28,894 nt of DNA from a virus (IMGVR_UViG_3300025407_000093:1-28894); one strand, 5' to 3'; shown: positions 19,088 to 28,658, counted from the first letter of the stretch. The notes: generated from the letters alone by a model not told the origin. Made by a program: numbers and translations.

Positions 19088-19769
19088 CGTGATTGGCGTT
19101 GGTCAAACGCCTCTCGCACAGGACATTAACGACTGTTTTAACCAACTTAATATGATGATGGCGCAGTGGCAGCGCCGCCGTTATATGGTTTATGAGTTGG
19201 TTACAGTCTCCAAACAAGCTACTGGTCAACTGTCTTACACGATTGGCCCAGGTCAAGACTTCAACATTACTCGACCTGTTAAGCTGGAATTCGCTTACTT
19301 TAGGATGAACTCAGGCACTCCCTTGCCTGTGGACTATCCTTTAACTGTTTTGCGGGCGCAAGAGGATTACGACCGCATCTCAATCAAGAACTTAAACGCT
19401 TTTCCTCAATATATCTATTACGATACAGGTTTCCCTGTTGGCAATGTTTACGTTTGGCCTTTGCCAAGCAGCCAATATCAGATTTTCCTGAGCGTGATGG
19501 TGCAATTGCCTCAGTTCCAGCAAATCAACGACCAGATCATCTTGCCTCCTGAATACTTGGATGCACTGCATTGGAACTTGGCTCGCCGGATTTGCGTTAT
19601 GTATGGCTTGCCGATTACGCCTGAGCTGACAGGGTATGCAGAAGCCTCTATGCGGGCCATTGAGGAAGTTAACTCACAGATTCCTCTGTTGCACATGCCA
19701 ACGGCTTTGCGGGGCAAATCAGGGGCTTACAACATCTATGGCGACTTTTATGTTGGGAGCGCAGGGTAA
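19026..19769 (+). CDS. Head-closure/tail accessory protein, P22 gp4-like
   Basis: 247 residues, longer than P22 gp4 (166) but with the expected pattern: IISLALKTANVIGVGQTPLA, NDCFNQLNMMMAQWQRRRYM, then LSYTIGPGQDFNITRPVKLE and YIYYDTGFPVGNVYVWPLPS. gp4 joins the portal ring first after packaging and helps keep DNA inside. The 62-base overlap with the previous small gene and TAATG link to gp10 indicate coupled translation. Confidence 0.88.
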   Translation: MTQPLPTTPSDIISLALKTANVIGVGQTPLAQDINDCFNQLNMMMAQWQRRRYMVYELVTVSKQATGQLSYTIGPGQDFNITRPVKLEFAYFRMNSGTPLPVDYPLTVLRAQEDYDRISIKNLNAFPQYIYYDTGFPVGNVYVWPLPSSQYQIFLSVMVQLPQFQQINDQIILPPEYLDALHWNLARRICVMYGLPITPELTGYAEASMRAIEEVNSQIPLLHMPTALRGKSGAYNIYGDFYVGSAG

Positions 19770-21199
19770 TGGCTAAAGTAGCGTTAGCAACTGGCGCTTA
19801 CCAGACAAAGAGCGTCATTGCTGGTGCTCAAAGGTGTATCAACCTGTTTTTGGAAAAGAATCCAGACGGTTCGGTATTTCCTTTTACGCATTACCCAACC
19901 CCTGGCCTAACTTTGCTTGGGTCTGTGTCAAATGTCCAATGGCGGGGCTTGTATCAGGCTTCCAATGGGCAGCTTTATGGTGTTTGCGCTAACACTGTTT
20001 ATAAAATTAGCTCCTCATGGGTCTGCACGTCAATCGGGACTATTGCTAGTTCAACTGGCACAGTCAGCATGGTTGACAATGATGCTTATGTTTTGCTGGT
20101 TGACGGTACTTCTGCTGGATATCAGATCAAACTTTCTGACAATACTTTAAGCAATGTCACTAATGATGGGACGACAAGCGCCTTTTATGGCTCTAATCAA
20201 GCCAACTACCTTGACGGTTATTTCATTTGCAATCGTCCTGGCACTAATCAGTGGTATTCCTCTCTTGATAACTCGACTACATTTGACCCTACTTACTACG
20301 CTTCCAAGTCTGGATATTCCGACAATCTGGTCGGTATTGGCGTTTCTCGTAGGTTCATTTATCTATTTGGTGAAGTAACGACTGAAGTTTGGTACAACGC
20401 TGGCAACGCTAATTTCCCATTTCAGGAAATGCCAGGGTCGTTCATGCAATACGGCTGTGCGGCTACCAACTCCATCGCTCAAATGGACGGTGAATGTTAT
20501 TGGTTGGCTCAGTCTGCTCAAGGTCAAGCGTTTGTCTGCCGTTCTCAAGGCTTTGCTGCGGTGCAAATCAGCACGTTTGCTATTGACCAAGAGATGCAAG
20601 GCTACGCTACGCTATCTGATGCTATTGGCTACACCTATCAGATCAATGGGCATTTCTTCTATGTGCTGACCTTCCCGACTGCCAATAAGACTTGGGTTTA
20701 TGACCTGTCTAATGGTCAGTGGAACGAATGGATGTATTTGGATTCAAATGGTCAATTGAACCGCCATTTGTCTAACTGCTTCTGTTTTGCTTACAACACT
20801 TTAGTGGTTGGCGATTGGCAAAGCGGCAATCTATACGCTATTGACCAAAACAACTACACAGACAACGGTCAACCAATTAGCAGAGTGCGGGGCTTTTACC
20901 ATTCTGAGGATGATAATTCTGACCGTATTCGCTACAAGCAGTTTATTGCTGAAATGGAATCAGGCAACGGCGACAACAATCAGCCTGTGACGGTCTATTT
21001 GCAATGGTCTGATGATCGGGGCAAGTCTTATGGAAACCCTGTCGGGCAAAACTTGGGGATTGAGGGGCAGTATTTGACCTCGATTTCTTGGTGGCGTTTG
21101 GGTATGGCTCGTGACCGTGTGTTTGAGATATTCTGGAGCGCACCTGTTAAGACTGCTTTGTCTGGTGCTTTTATTGATGCAGCGCCTAATCACAAATGA
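19769..21199 (+). CDS. Packaged-DNA stabilisation protein, P22 gp10-like
   Basis: 476 residues against 472 in P22 gp10. Opening KVALATGAYQTKSVIAGAQR and INLFLEKNPDGS...FTHYPTPGLTLLG are family-like, followed by repeated beta blades (GQLYGVCANTVYKI, YVLLVDGTSAGYQI) suggesting a propeller. gp10 forms the hexameric plug ring below gp4. ATGA overlap with the fibre gene. Placement fixed by gene order. Confidence 0.9.
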   Translation: MAKVALATGAYQTKSVIAGAQRCINLFLEKNPDGSVFPFTHYPTPGLTLLGSVSNVQWRGLYQASNGQLYGVCANTVYKISSSWVCTSIGTIASSTGTVSMVDNDAYVLLVDGTSAGYQIKLSDNTLSNVTNDGTTSAFYGSNQANYLDGYFICNRPGTNQWYSSLDNSTTFDPTYYASKSGYSDNLVGIGVSRRFIYLFGEVTTEVWYNAGNANFPFQEMPGSFMQYGCAATNSIAQMDGECYWLAQSAQGQAFVCRSQGFAAVQISTFAIDQEMQGYATLSDAIGYTYQINGHFFYVLTFPTANKTWVYDLSNGQWNEWMYLDSNGQLNRHLSNCFCFAYNTLVVGDWQSGNLYAIDQNNYTDNGQPISRVRGFYHSEDDNSDRIRYKQFIAEMESGNGDNNQPVTVYLQWSDDRGKSYGNPVGQNLGIEGQYLTSISWWRLGMARDRVFEIFWSAPVKTALSGAFIDAAPNHK

Positions 21200-23610
21200 G
21201 CAATCTTGCATCAAACTTACCGACAAGCCTAACGGCATTTAACACGCCTGCTGGACAGATTAGTACGCCTTGGTTCATGTTTTTGAATCAGGTGTATCAA
21301 CGCACTGGCGGGCAAGCTACTCCAGCTTTAAACCTGACGCAACTCCAGCAAGTTGTTATTACCAGCTTGAACATTAGCTCTAACAATGGTTTTGCTGGCG
21401 ATGTATTGGTCGCTAATAATGCGGCTACCTTGACCCTAAAAACCACTGTCTCGGGCATGGTTAAGGGCAATGGGACTGCTTTGCTGGCGGCTGTTGCTGG
21501 TGTTGACTATGCGCCGCCCACTTCAGGCACTTCAATCTTGTATGGCAATAGTGCAGGGGGATTCTCTAATGTCACTGTTGGCACTGGCCTCACATTTACT
21601 GGCGGTACTCTCGCATCTACTGACGTGCAAACCATTTCTATTGCTTCTAGCAATGGGTTTGCTGGTACTTCTTCTGGTGGATTAAACCCAGTTTTAACGC
21701 TGAATACGACTGTTACAGGCATCCTAAAAGGCAATGGAACGGCTATCAGCGCAGCGGTGTCTGGCACTGATTACGCTCCTGCTACCTCTGGCACGTCTAT
21801 TCTTTACGGTAATGGTGCTGGCGGCTTTTCTAACGTCACGATTGGCTCGGGTGTATCGTTTAGCGGCGGTGTGTTAAGTGCTTCTGGCACTGGCGGCACT
21901 GTCACGGCTGTTACAGGTGTTGCACCTATTACGTCAACTGGCGGCACTACGCCTGCTATTGGTATCACTCAGGCTACCTCGACCACTAACGGCTACCTTT
22001 CATCAACCGATTGGAACACGTTTAATAACAAGCAGCCTGCGGGAAGTTATGTCACTGCTGTTTCGGTTGCCTCAGCTAATGGCTTTGCTGGCACTTCAAG
22101 CGGTGGCACTACGCCTGCTTTGACGCTATCCACTTCAATTACTGGCGTTTTATACGGTAATGGGACTGCGATTAATGCTGCTACTGGCTCGCAGATTGTC
22201 TCTGCTATTGGGTCAACTGCGGTAACAAACGCAACAAACGCAACGAATCTGTTGGGCGGCGCTACTGGCTCGATTCCCTATCAATCAGCCACTAACACGA
22301 CTACATTTTTAGCTGCTGGCTCTAATGGGCAGATCATTCGTCAGGTTGGCGGTGTGCCTACTTGGGGAACTGATTACACAGGAACAGTCACCTCGGTTAG
22401 CGGCACTGGCACTGTCAACGGCATTACTTTAACTGGCACTGTCACAACTTCAGGCAGCTTGACCCTTGGCGGCACATTGTCGGGCATTGGTAATAGCCAG
22501 CTTACAAACTCGACTATCTCAGGCGTTGCGCTTGGCGGCAATCTGTTTAACTTGACCGCTGGAACTGGTGTCAGCTTCAGCACAGGAACGACCTACAACG
22601 GCTCGGCTGCGATTACAATCAATGCCACTGGTTCAGGCGGGACGGTTACTAGCGTTTCTGGCACAGGTTCGGTGAATGGCATTACCCTGACAGGGACGGT
22701 GACTAGCTCTGGTTCTTTGACGCTTGGGGGAACACTAAGTGGCATCTCGAACTCCCAGCTTACGAACTCTAGTGTTACGTTCAATGGCGTTTCTGTTGCT
22801 TTGGGTGCTAGTGGAACGATTACCGCCAACACTACCAACGCCCTTACTATTGGTACTGGACTATCTGGAACGTCTTTTAACGGCTCCAGCGCAGTAACCA
22901 TTGCCCTAGCCAACACGACCGTCAGTGCTGGTAGCTACACTTACGCGTCTCTTACAGTTGACGCTCAAGGTCGATTGACTGCGGCATCTAGCGGGACTGC
23001 TCCTGTTACTTCGATTGGCGTATCTGCTCCGATTACGTCTACTGGCGGCACGACACCGACTATCGGTATTACGCAGGCAACAACCAGCACCAACGGCTAT
23101 CTAAGCAGCACAGATTGGAATACGTTTAACAATAAACAGCCAGCAGGCACTTATGTGACCTCGGTGTCTGGTACTGCACCTGTTGTATCGTCAGGCGGCA
23201 CAACACCTGCTATCAGTATGGCGGCTGCTACGACCAGTGTTAATGGTTATTTAACGTCAACTGATTGGAACACCTTTAACAATAAGCAGTCTGTTTCGGC
23301 TCCTGTGACGGTAGCGGCTTCCACTTATTCGGTAGCGGCTACTGATATTTGGGTGATTAACAATTATGCTGGCACTTTGACTTTGACGCTTCCAACAGCT
23401 TCTAGCTATTCTGGTCGGGTGTTAAACATCCAAAACTACCAAGCGTTTACTGTTGTTTCGGCATCATCCAATGTCGTGCCTATTGCTGGCGGGTCTGCTG
23501 CTACGGCTATTTTGAACGCTATTGCGGGTGATCGTTGCACTTTGGTTTCCAATGGGACTAATTGGGTCGTGACTGATTACACGCCTAACAATATCTTGCT
23601 GTTGAATTGA
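21196..23610 (+). CDS. Large repeat-rich fibre protein in the tail-needle position
   Basis: 804 residues, extremely rich in Gly, Thr, Ser, Ala and Asn, poor in charge: a beta-structured fibre. The N-terminal ~45 residues (SLTAFNTPAGQISTPWFMFL, VYQRTGGQ) look like the virion-binding part. Repeats follow: the NGYLSSTDWNTFNNKQ unit three times (from residues 265, 633 and 683), a 45-residue unit twice (396, 482), and NGFAG...KGNGTA and SGTSILYGN blocks. In P22 this slot holds the tail needle gp26; no needle gene is seen here. Likely a receptor-binding or plug fibre. Confidence 0.8.
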   Translation: MSNLASNLPTSLTAFNTPAGQISTPWFMFLNQVYQRTGGQATPALNLTQLQQVVITSLNISSNNGFAGDVLVANNAATLTLKTTVSGMVKGNGTALLAAVAGVDYAPPTSGTSILYGNSAGGFSNVTVGTGLTFTGGTLASTDVQTISIASSNGFAGTSSGGLNPVLTLNTTVTGILKGNGTAISAAVSGTDYAPATSGTSILYGNGAGGFSNVTIGSGVSFSGGVLSASGTGGTVTAVTGVAPITSTGGTTPAIGITQATSTTNGYLSSTDWNTFNNKQPAGSYVTAVSVASANGFAGTSSGGTTPALTLSTSITGVLYGNGTAINAATGSQIVSAIGSTAVTNATNATNLLGGATGSIPYQSATNTTTFLAAGSNGQIIRQVGGVPTWGTDYTGTVTSVSGTGTVNGITLTGTVTTSGSLTLGGTLSGIGNSQLTNSTISGVALGGNLFNLTAGTGVSFSTGTTYNGSAAITINATGSGGTVTSVSGTGSVNGITLTGTVTSSGSLTLGGTLSGISNSQLTNSSVTFNGVSVALGASGTITANTTNALTIGTGLSGTSFNGSSAVTIALANTTVSAGSYTYASLTVDAQGRLTAASSGTAPVTSIGVSAPITSTGGTTPTIGITQATTSTNGYLSSTDWNTFNNKQPAGTYVTSVSGTAPVVSSGGTTPAISMAAATTSVNGYLTSTDWNTFNNKQSVSAPVTVAASTYSVAATDIWVINNYAGTLTLTLPTASSYSGRVLNIQNYQAFTVVSASSNVVPIAGGSAATAILNAIAGDRCTLVSNGTNWVVTDYTPNNILLLN
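21988..23289. repeat. Protein-level repeats in the fibre gene
   Basis: Unit A (NGYLSSTDWNTFNNKQPAG) at 21988-22044 and 23092-23148, with a close copy at 23242-23289. Unit B (45 codons, starting GTVTSVSGTG) at 22381-22515 and 22639-22773, 41 of 45 residues identical. The DNA of the copies differs strongly at synonymous positions: 12 of 19 codons differ in A1/A2, and 30 of the 41 identical residues in B use another codon. Confidence 0.9.
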
Positions 23611-23611
23611 A

Positions 23612-24010
23612 ATGGATAGAGATTTCATTACGAAAGTAATGCGTGATGATCGGGTTTGGAAGTGGGTTTGCGTTGACGGTATCAACAAAGTAGATTTTCA
23701 ATATCAAGAGCAAGCCACTTACTTTGTGAATGATTATGGGTTTGTTATGTTTAGGCAGGCATACCCGACAACATGGGAAGTTCATGTTTGTATGCTCAAA
23801 GGAGCAAAAGATGTGGATGATTTTGTGATGAATTGCTTAGAGAAAATGCGTCAAAATGGATGCAAGAAATTTATTGCGCCCATTGGACAATGGAACCGTC
23901 CTGCTTTAAAATTGGCTGGTCGGTGTGGTTTTGTGAAAGAAGGCGAACTCTCGAACGTATGGTTCAGGGACGGTAAGCCGCAATCTATGATAATCATGGG
24001 GGGCTTATGA
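23612..24010 (+). CDS. GNAT-like protein in the P22 gp14 position (DUF2824-like)
   Basis: 132 residues. The C-terminal part (CLEKMRQNGCKKFIAPIGQW, NRPALKLAGRCGFVKEGELS) has the N-acetyltransferase-like helix and beta pattern of DUF2824, the family of P22 gp14; the N-terminal part (VWKWVCVDGINKVDFQYQEQ) fits too. gp14 is of unknown function, near ejection proteins. Its place between the fibre and the gp7-like gene matches P22. ATGA overlap with the next gene. Confidence 0.8.
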   Translation: MDRDFITKVMRDDRVWKWVCVDGINKVDFQYQEQATYFVNDYGFVMFRQAYPTTWEVHVCMLKGAKDVDDFVMNCLEKMRQNGCKKFIAPIGQWNRPALKLAGRCGFVKEGELSNVWFRDGKPQSMIIMGGL

Positions 24011-24657
24011 GCTTCATTGGTAATTTACTTGGCGATATAACTGGCACGAATCAGCAAGCCAAAGCCGCACAGCAAGCGTCTCAGCAACAAATTGCTTATC
24101 AACAGCAAGCGTTGCAACAAATGCAGCAAAACCTAGCCCCTTATCAGGCTATTGGTACTTCTGTTTTGCCTCAATTGCTGACTTCTTTGGGCTATCAGGG
24201 TCAATTTGGCTCTAACGGTCAATTGACAGGCGTATCTGGTCAAGGCTTCCAATTTAACCCTTCTAATTTGGAAAACACGCCTGGATACCAGTTCACATTA
24301 GGTCAAGGCTTGAACGCTGTTAACAATCAGCAGTCAGCTATGGGTTTGAATAACTCAGGCGCTCAAGGCAAGGCTCTGGCTAACTACGCTACTGGCTTGG
24401 CACAAAATACTTACAACCAGCAATATCAAAACGCTTTGAACACCTATCAAACCAACGCTAATCAGCTTGGTGGGTTGTTGAGCTTGGGTCAAAACGCTGC
24501 TGCTGGTGTGGGTAACGCTGCTTACAACGCTTATGGCGCTATGGGTAATGCCGCTGCTGCTGGCACTGTTGCTCAAGGTAATCAAGGCGCTAATACTTTC
24601 AATTCTTTGTTAGGCGCTGCTGGCGCTGCATCGAAAATTTATGCCGCAATGGGTTAA
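24007..24657 (+). CDS. Ejection (DNA-transfer) protein, P22 gp7-like
   Basis: 216 residues, Gln/Ala/Asn/Gly-rich. Starts FIGNLLGDITGTNQQAKAAQ, then a Gln-rich helix and repeated aromatic/Asn patterns (QNTYNQQYQNALNTYQTNAN), ending in a Gly/Ala-rich helix (NSLLGAAGAASKIYAAMG). This is the look of small internal virion proteins released with DNA. Position first of three ejection genes as in P22 (7-20-16). Sequence similarity to gp7 itself is weak, so the name rests on order and composition. Confidence 0.75.
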   Translation: MSFIGNLLGDITGTNQQAKAAQQASQQQIAYQQQALQQMQQNLAPYQAIGTSVLPQLLTSLGYQGQFGSNGQLTGVSGQGFQFNPSNLENTPGYQFTLGQGLNAVNNQQSAMGLNNSGAQGKALANYATGLAQNTYNQQYQNALNTYQTNANQLGGLLSLGQNAAAGVGNAAYNAYGAMGNAAAAGTVAQGNQGANTFNSLLGAAGAASKIYAAMG

Positions 24658-24666
24658 GGAATAAAC

Positions 24667-26142
24667 ATGGCGACTATTGACGCATCCATCATTCCTCGAA
24701 GCCAAACGCTTCCTAACTTTGCTGGTTTGTCCTCGGACATTGACCAGATGTTTGGCATCCAAAAAAATAAACTTGCTATTGAGCAGGCTAAATTGGCTTT
24801 GCAACAAGGCCAGCAAGGTTTAGCAGCCAATCAAGCTGTTTCTAATGCTTTCAAAACAAACACAGATGAAACAGGAAACATCAACATTCCTGCAATCATT
24901 CATGCTTTGAGCCAAGACCCAAATGCAGCTATCAACTTGCCGCAAATGGCTGAACAGCTTTACAAAACGCAAGGCAGTCAATTAACCACTCAAAACGCCA
25001 AGTTAGATCAGATTCGCAAGATGACTGATAACTTGATGCCTTTTGTTGCTGATTGGGCCAAAAAAGGCGACAAAGTAAGCAAGCAAGACATTCAAAATGG
25101 CTTTACAAAAGCTATCGCTACTGGTGTCATAGACCCTAATTTAGCTTTGACTCACTTTGGCACATTGCCCAAAGATGAAAAAGACTTGCCTGCATGGGTT
25201 CAACAAGAAGTTACGCATTTGTCCAATGCTCAAACGGCATTGTCAATGATTACGCCTTCTTATCAATCCAATGTTGGCGGCAATCAACCAGGGTTTGTTA
25301 ATCCTTATACGCAGACAATTACACCTGCTAAGTTTGCTAACGCTAATGAAGCGCCTGCTCCGGCTTCGGCTGCTGGTGCTGGTATGCCTGCGGCTGAAGC
25401 TGCTCCTGCAATGCCTCTTAAATATCCAGTTCGCAAGGCTGGTGACATTGCTCCTCAATTGCCTGAAGAAGCAGCAGACCGTGAAACAGGTCAAAAATAC
25501 GTCAATGCTTTGGCATCTCGTAGGGCTGACTTGGCTACGGCTAACCGTAATTTGGATGAAGTGCTGTCCAAAGCCAAAACTTTGCAGGCCAACACTATGC
25601 AAGTTCCTGGCAAGAATCCTGTTAGCGATGTGCTTAACAAAGGCATCCGAGCCGTTCACAATTGGGCAAATGACCCTGATTATTTGGAAATGTCCAAGAA
25701 CTTGGCTAACGTCCAAATGTCTAACATGGCTGCTCAAGGCGGCTCATTGGATACTGTTGCAGGTCAAAACTTACTTGCTCACGCTAATGGCACTGCGGTC
25801 TATCCTCCTGAAGTGTTGGCTGACATTGCCAAACGTGCCAAGGCTGATTTGACTAACATTGACTTGCAAGGTCAAGCTGCTCAGAAGTTTGCTCAAAAGT
25901 ATGGTTACAACAATATCAATACTTTTAAACAAATGTGGGGCGACAACGCTGACAGCAAGTTGTTTGAAATGCGAGCCATTCATGGTGATGCCAACATGAG
26001 CGAAGCTGAGAAAAAGGCCGCTCGTGACAAGCTATTAGGAATTACCTCTAACATGAGCGCAGAGGATAAGAAGAAAATTCTTGCTCCTTACGTTAAAAAG
26101 AACTCTGTTATTGAGAAACTGGTTGAAACAGGTGGTTTGTAA
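24667..26142 (+). CDS. Ejection protein, P22 gp20-like
   Basis: 491 residues against 471 in P22 gp20, with AAGGAAT before ATG 24667. Mostly helical, Ala/Gln/Lys-rich: residues 20-60 form a coiled coil (KNKLAIEQAKLALQQGQQGL), an Ala/Pro linker lies at about 225-250, and a charged C-terminal domain follows (SKLFEMRAIHGDANMSEAEK). No catalytic motif seen. Expected to enter the host envelope with gp7- and gp16-like proteins to build a DNA conduit. TAATG coupling to the next gene. Confidence 0.78.
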   Translation: MATIDASIIPRSQTLPNFAGLSSDIDQMFGIQKNKLAIEQAKLALQQGQQGLAANQAVSNAFKTNTDETGNINIPAIIHALSQDPNAAINLPQMAEQLYKTQGSQLTTQNAKLDQIRKMTDNLMPFVADWAKKGDKVSKQDIQNGFTKAIATGVIDPNLALTHFGTLPKDEKDLPAWVQQEVTHLSNAQTALSMITPSYQSNVGGNQPGFVNPYTQTITPAKFANANEAPAPASAAGAGMPAAEAAPAMPLKYPVRKAGDIAPQLPEEAADRETGQKYVNALASRRADLATANRNLDEVLSKAKTLQANTMQVPGKNPVSDVLNKGIRAVHNWANDPDYLEMSKNLANVQMSNMAAQGGSLDTVAGQNLLAHANGTAVYPPEVLADIAKRAKADLTNIDLQGQAAQKFAQKYGYNNINTFKQMWGDNADSKLFEMRAIHGDANMSEAEKKAARDKLLGITSNMSAEDKKKILAPYVKKNSVIEKLVETGGL

Positions 26143-28658
26143 TGAGCGAATTTGCCGATTTCTTGCAAGATACGCCAGCTAGTAGCTCGCCTATTCCTGA
26201 CCAACTGCTAGATAACTTGCGTAAGACTGAGAGCGGCAAGGACAATCTGGCAGTTAATAAGCAAACCAAGGCAATGGGCGCTTATCAGTTCTTGCCTGAA
26301 ACAGTGCAAATGCTTCACAAACAAGGGATTAAATTTAATCCTTTTGATGAAAAAGAAGCTCGTAATGCCGCCCGCACCTATCTTGAACAGCTTTACAGCA
26401 AGAATGGCGGCGACCTTCAAAAGGCTGTGGCTCAATATGGCGGCTTTGTCAAAGCTGACCCTAAAAACTACACCGAAAAGGTTTTGAAGAATGTAGAAAC
26501 AGCGCCAGCGGCTCCACTTGGCAGCGATTTCTCTAAATTCTTGGCTGGCGAAGAAGAACCCGCACCAGTTCGCATTGAACTCAGCGGTATGGCTAACCCT
26601 GCTCCTTCTGTTGGTCAGCAGGTTATGCAACAGCGTCAAGAGCTTCCTCAACGAATTGCTGGCGCTGCTGATACGTTGCTTAACGCATTGACTCCTGCTG
26701 TTGGCACTGGAACTCAATTCTTAGAACGTGCTTTTGGCATTGAAGGGCCAAAGGAAGCCGAGCAAACTGGCTTGAAAATTACTCAGGCTTTGTCTAATCC
26801 TTTGGGTCGCTTGGCTGGAATTACTAATCAGCCTGCCTACCAGAAGCCTCTTGGCGGTGTTACTGAGCCTTACGTTCAAACAGCCATGCAAGGCGCTAAC
26901 AAGTTGTTTAATTTGTTGGGTGTTACGCCTGAGCAGCTTGCCGAAAAAACTGGTCAACCTGTTGAGGATATTCGTAATCTTGGTCAAGCATTGCCTTTCT
27001 TGGCTCCTGAATTGGCTGGCGCTGCTAGAACTGGTACAAGTGCTGTTAGCAAAGCGATTGCAGAGCGTTTGCCTAAGATTGAGGACTATGGGCCTAATCC
27101 TAGCTTGCTGAAGCCTCAAGCGGCTAAAGATGGTTTGGTTGGTGTTGGCGCTGCGGCTGTTGAAGCCAATCCCTACAAAGGCGCTACTGGTGAAGAAATG
27201 TCTCGGGGGGCTTACCCAAGCTACAAACTGTCAAAGATTACCAAGGATGTACCCCAAGCAGAGCAATTGCAAAATGCTGAAGTCGCCAATGAAATTTTGG
27301 GTGATTCGGGCCAAGTTCGCACTGGTGTAATTACTCAAAACGAAAATGCTTTGAGAAACGAGCATACGACCTCAAAACTTAACACGCCTGAAGGTGAACT
27401 GTTAAAAGAGCAAATTGCCAATGAGCAAAATGCTTTGTCTAACTACGCTCAGAAGCGCATTGAAAACACAGGCGCTAACCCTCGTTTGTTGTCTGATTTG
27501 GAACGTGGTCAGAATGTTAATGCCGCCTTTGCTGGCGATGAAGGCTTAACTGGTTTCCTTAAATCTGAAAAACAAAAACTTTATGACGAGGCTCGTCAAA
27601 AGGTTGGGGATAACCCTATTCAATCAACTCACGTTGATGACCTGTTTAGCGACCCTCAATTTAAAGCTGGCGCTGGCCTAAAAGGTAACGAAGGCGTTTT
27701 GAATAGCGCACAACAACTTATCAAATTAGCCAAGGAAACAGGCTTTAAAGACGAGTTTGGCAATGTCCATGCAGCCAATACCATCAACGCTTGGGACGCT
27801 GTTAGAAAGGCTTTAAACGCTGATTGGACGCCAGATAACGCTTCTATGATTCGCAAGATCAATCAAGCGATTGACAAAGACATTTCTTCTGCTGGCGGTC
27901 AAGAGTTGTTTAAAAAGGCTGATGCTTTGCACCAAGCTGAAAAAACATTGTTTGGTTCTAAAGGCATAAAAACAATGTTTGGCGACATTGACCCTAATGG
28001 GGTTTCAATGGCAACACCGCCCGATCAATTGATGGGCAAATTAAACAAATTACCTTTTGAGCAATGGAGACATATCTATGACACAGCCGACAAAGTCGCT
28101 TCTGGAAAATTGTTTGGCCCTGTGGACGCAGCTACTGGTGCGCCTAAATGGGTTTTGGATGTTCCTGAAGAACTGCAAGCAGCAGCTCAACAAGCTAAAA
28201 ACGAAATAACTGGTAGCTTGGCTCGTGAGGTTTATCAATCAGGTTCTAAAAACGCTGGAACTTGGAATCAAAACGAAGTCAATAAAACACTCAATGGTCG
28301 GGCTGATAAAATCAAATACGCTTTTCCATTGGACGAACAAAGAGCTTTTAACACGTTGAATCGTGGTGGCTACTTGATGCCTGGAATTCACGGTTACGAA
28401 GGCGGCGGCTTGCAATCTGCTCGAGTTCAAACCTTGGCATCTAAGTTGCCTGCTGCTGGTGAGGCATTGGCTGGCGCTGCTGCTGGGTATATGTTTAGCC
28501 CATTAGCCTCTCCTGTTGCGGCTGTGTTGGGTCGCAAAACTGGTGAGAAAATGTTGAACGCAGCAACAGAGAAAAGTTTGTTGAAACAAGCTGAGAAGGC
28601 TCGTCAAGAAATGCGGCAAAATGCTAATAAGCCGAAATTGATGGACTTAGGTGAATAA
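26142..28658 (+). CDS. Large ejection protein with lytic transglycosylase-like domain, P22 gp16 position
   Basis: 838 residues, longer than P22 gp16 (609). Residues about 18-110 resemble a lytic transglycosylase: NLRKTESGKDNLAV with likely catalytic Glu30, MGAYQFLPETV (45-55) and KAVAQYGGFVKADPKNY (94-110). The rest is helical and Ala/Leu-rich with a hydrophobic/Gly-Ala segment near the C-terminus (GEALAGAAAGYMFSPLASPV). A cell-wall cutting domain on an ejected protein would open peptidoglycan for DNA entry. P22 gp16 itself lacks an obvious copy of this domain, so this is a fusion or variant. Confidence 0.82.
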   Translation: MSEFADFLQDTPASSSPIPDQLLDNLRKTESGKDNLAVNKQTKAMGAYQFLPETVQMLHKQGIKFNPFDEKEARNAARTYLEQLYSKNGGDLQKAVAQYGGFVKADPKNYTEKVLKNVETAPAAPLGSDFSKFLAGEEEPAPVRIELSGMANPAPSVGQQVMQQRQELPQRIAGAADTLLNALTPAVGTGTQFLERAFGIEGPKEAEQTGLKITQALSNPLGRLAGITNQPAYQKPLGGVTEPYVQTAMQGANKLFNLLGVTPEQLAEKTGQPVEDIRNLGQALPFLAPELAGAARTGTSAVSKAIAERLPKIEDYGPNPSLLKPQAAKDGLVGVGAAAVEANPYKGATGEEMSRGAYPSYKLSKITKDVPQAEQLQNAEVANEILGDSGQVRTGVITQNENALRNEHTTSKLNTPEGELLKEQIANEQNALSNYAQKRIENTGANPRLLSDLERGQNVNAAFAGDEGLTGFLKSEKQKLYDEARQKVGDNPIQSTHVDDLFSDPQFKAGAGLKGNEGVLNSAQQLIKLAKETGFKDEFGNVHAANTINAWDAVRKALNADWTPDNASMIRKINQAIDKDISSAGGQELFKKADALHQAEKTLFGSKGIKTMFGDIDPNGVSMATPPDQLMGKLNKLPFEQWRHIYDTADKVASGKLFGPVDAATGAPKWVLDVPEELQAAAQQAKNEITGSLAREVYQSGSKNAGTWNQNEVNKTLNGRADKIKYAFPLDEQRAFNTLNRGGYLMPGIHGYEGGGLQSARVQTLASKLPAAGEALAGAAAGYMFSPLASPVAAVLGRKTGEKMLNAATEKSLLKQAEKARQEMRQNANKPKLMDLGE

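Noticed and set aside
21507-22916. Minus-strand frames antisense to the fibre repeats
   Set aside because: The Pro/Val-rich products are reverse translations of Gly/Thr repeats.
21988-23289. Repeats considered as a CRISPR-like array
   Set aside because: Copies are few, irregularly spaced, in frame within one long gene, and differ at the DNA level.
25271-25852. 193-codon plus-strand frame inside the gp20-like gene
   Set aside because: The Leu/Arg-rich product is a frame shadow of an Ala/Gln-rich gene, with no ribosome site.
25243-26717. Minus-strand frames of 164 (25243-25737) and 169 (26208-26717) codons
   Set aside because: Antisense to ejection genes, Ser/Arg-rich or Leu/Phe-rich products, no promoter or ribosome site.
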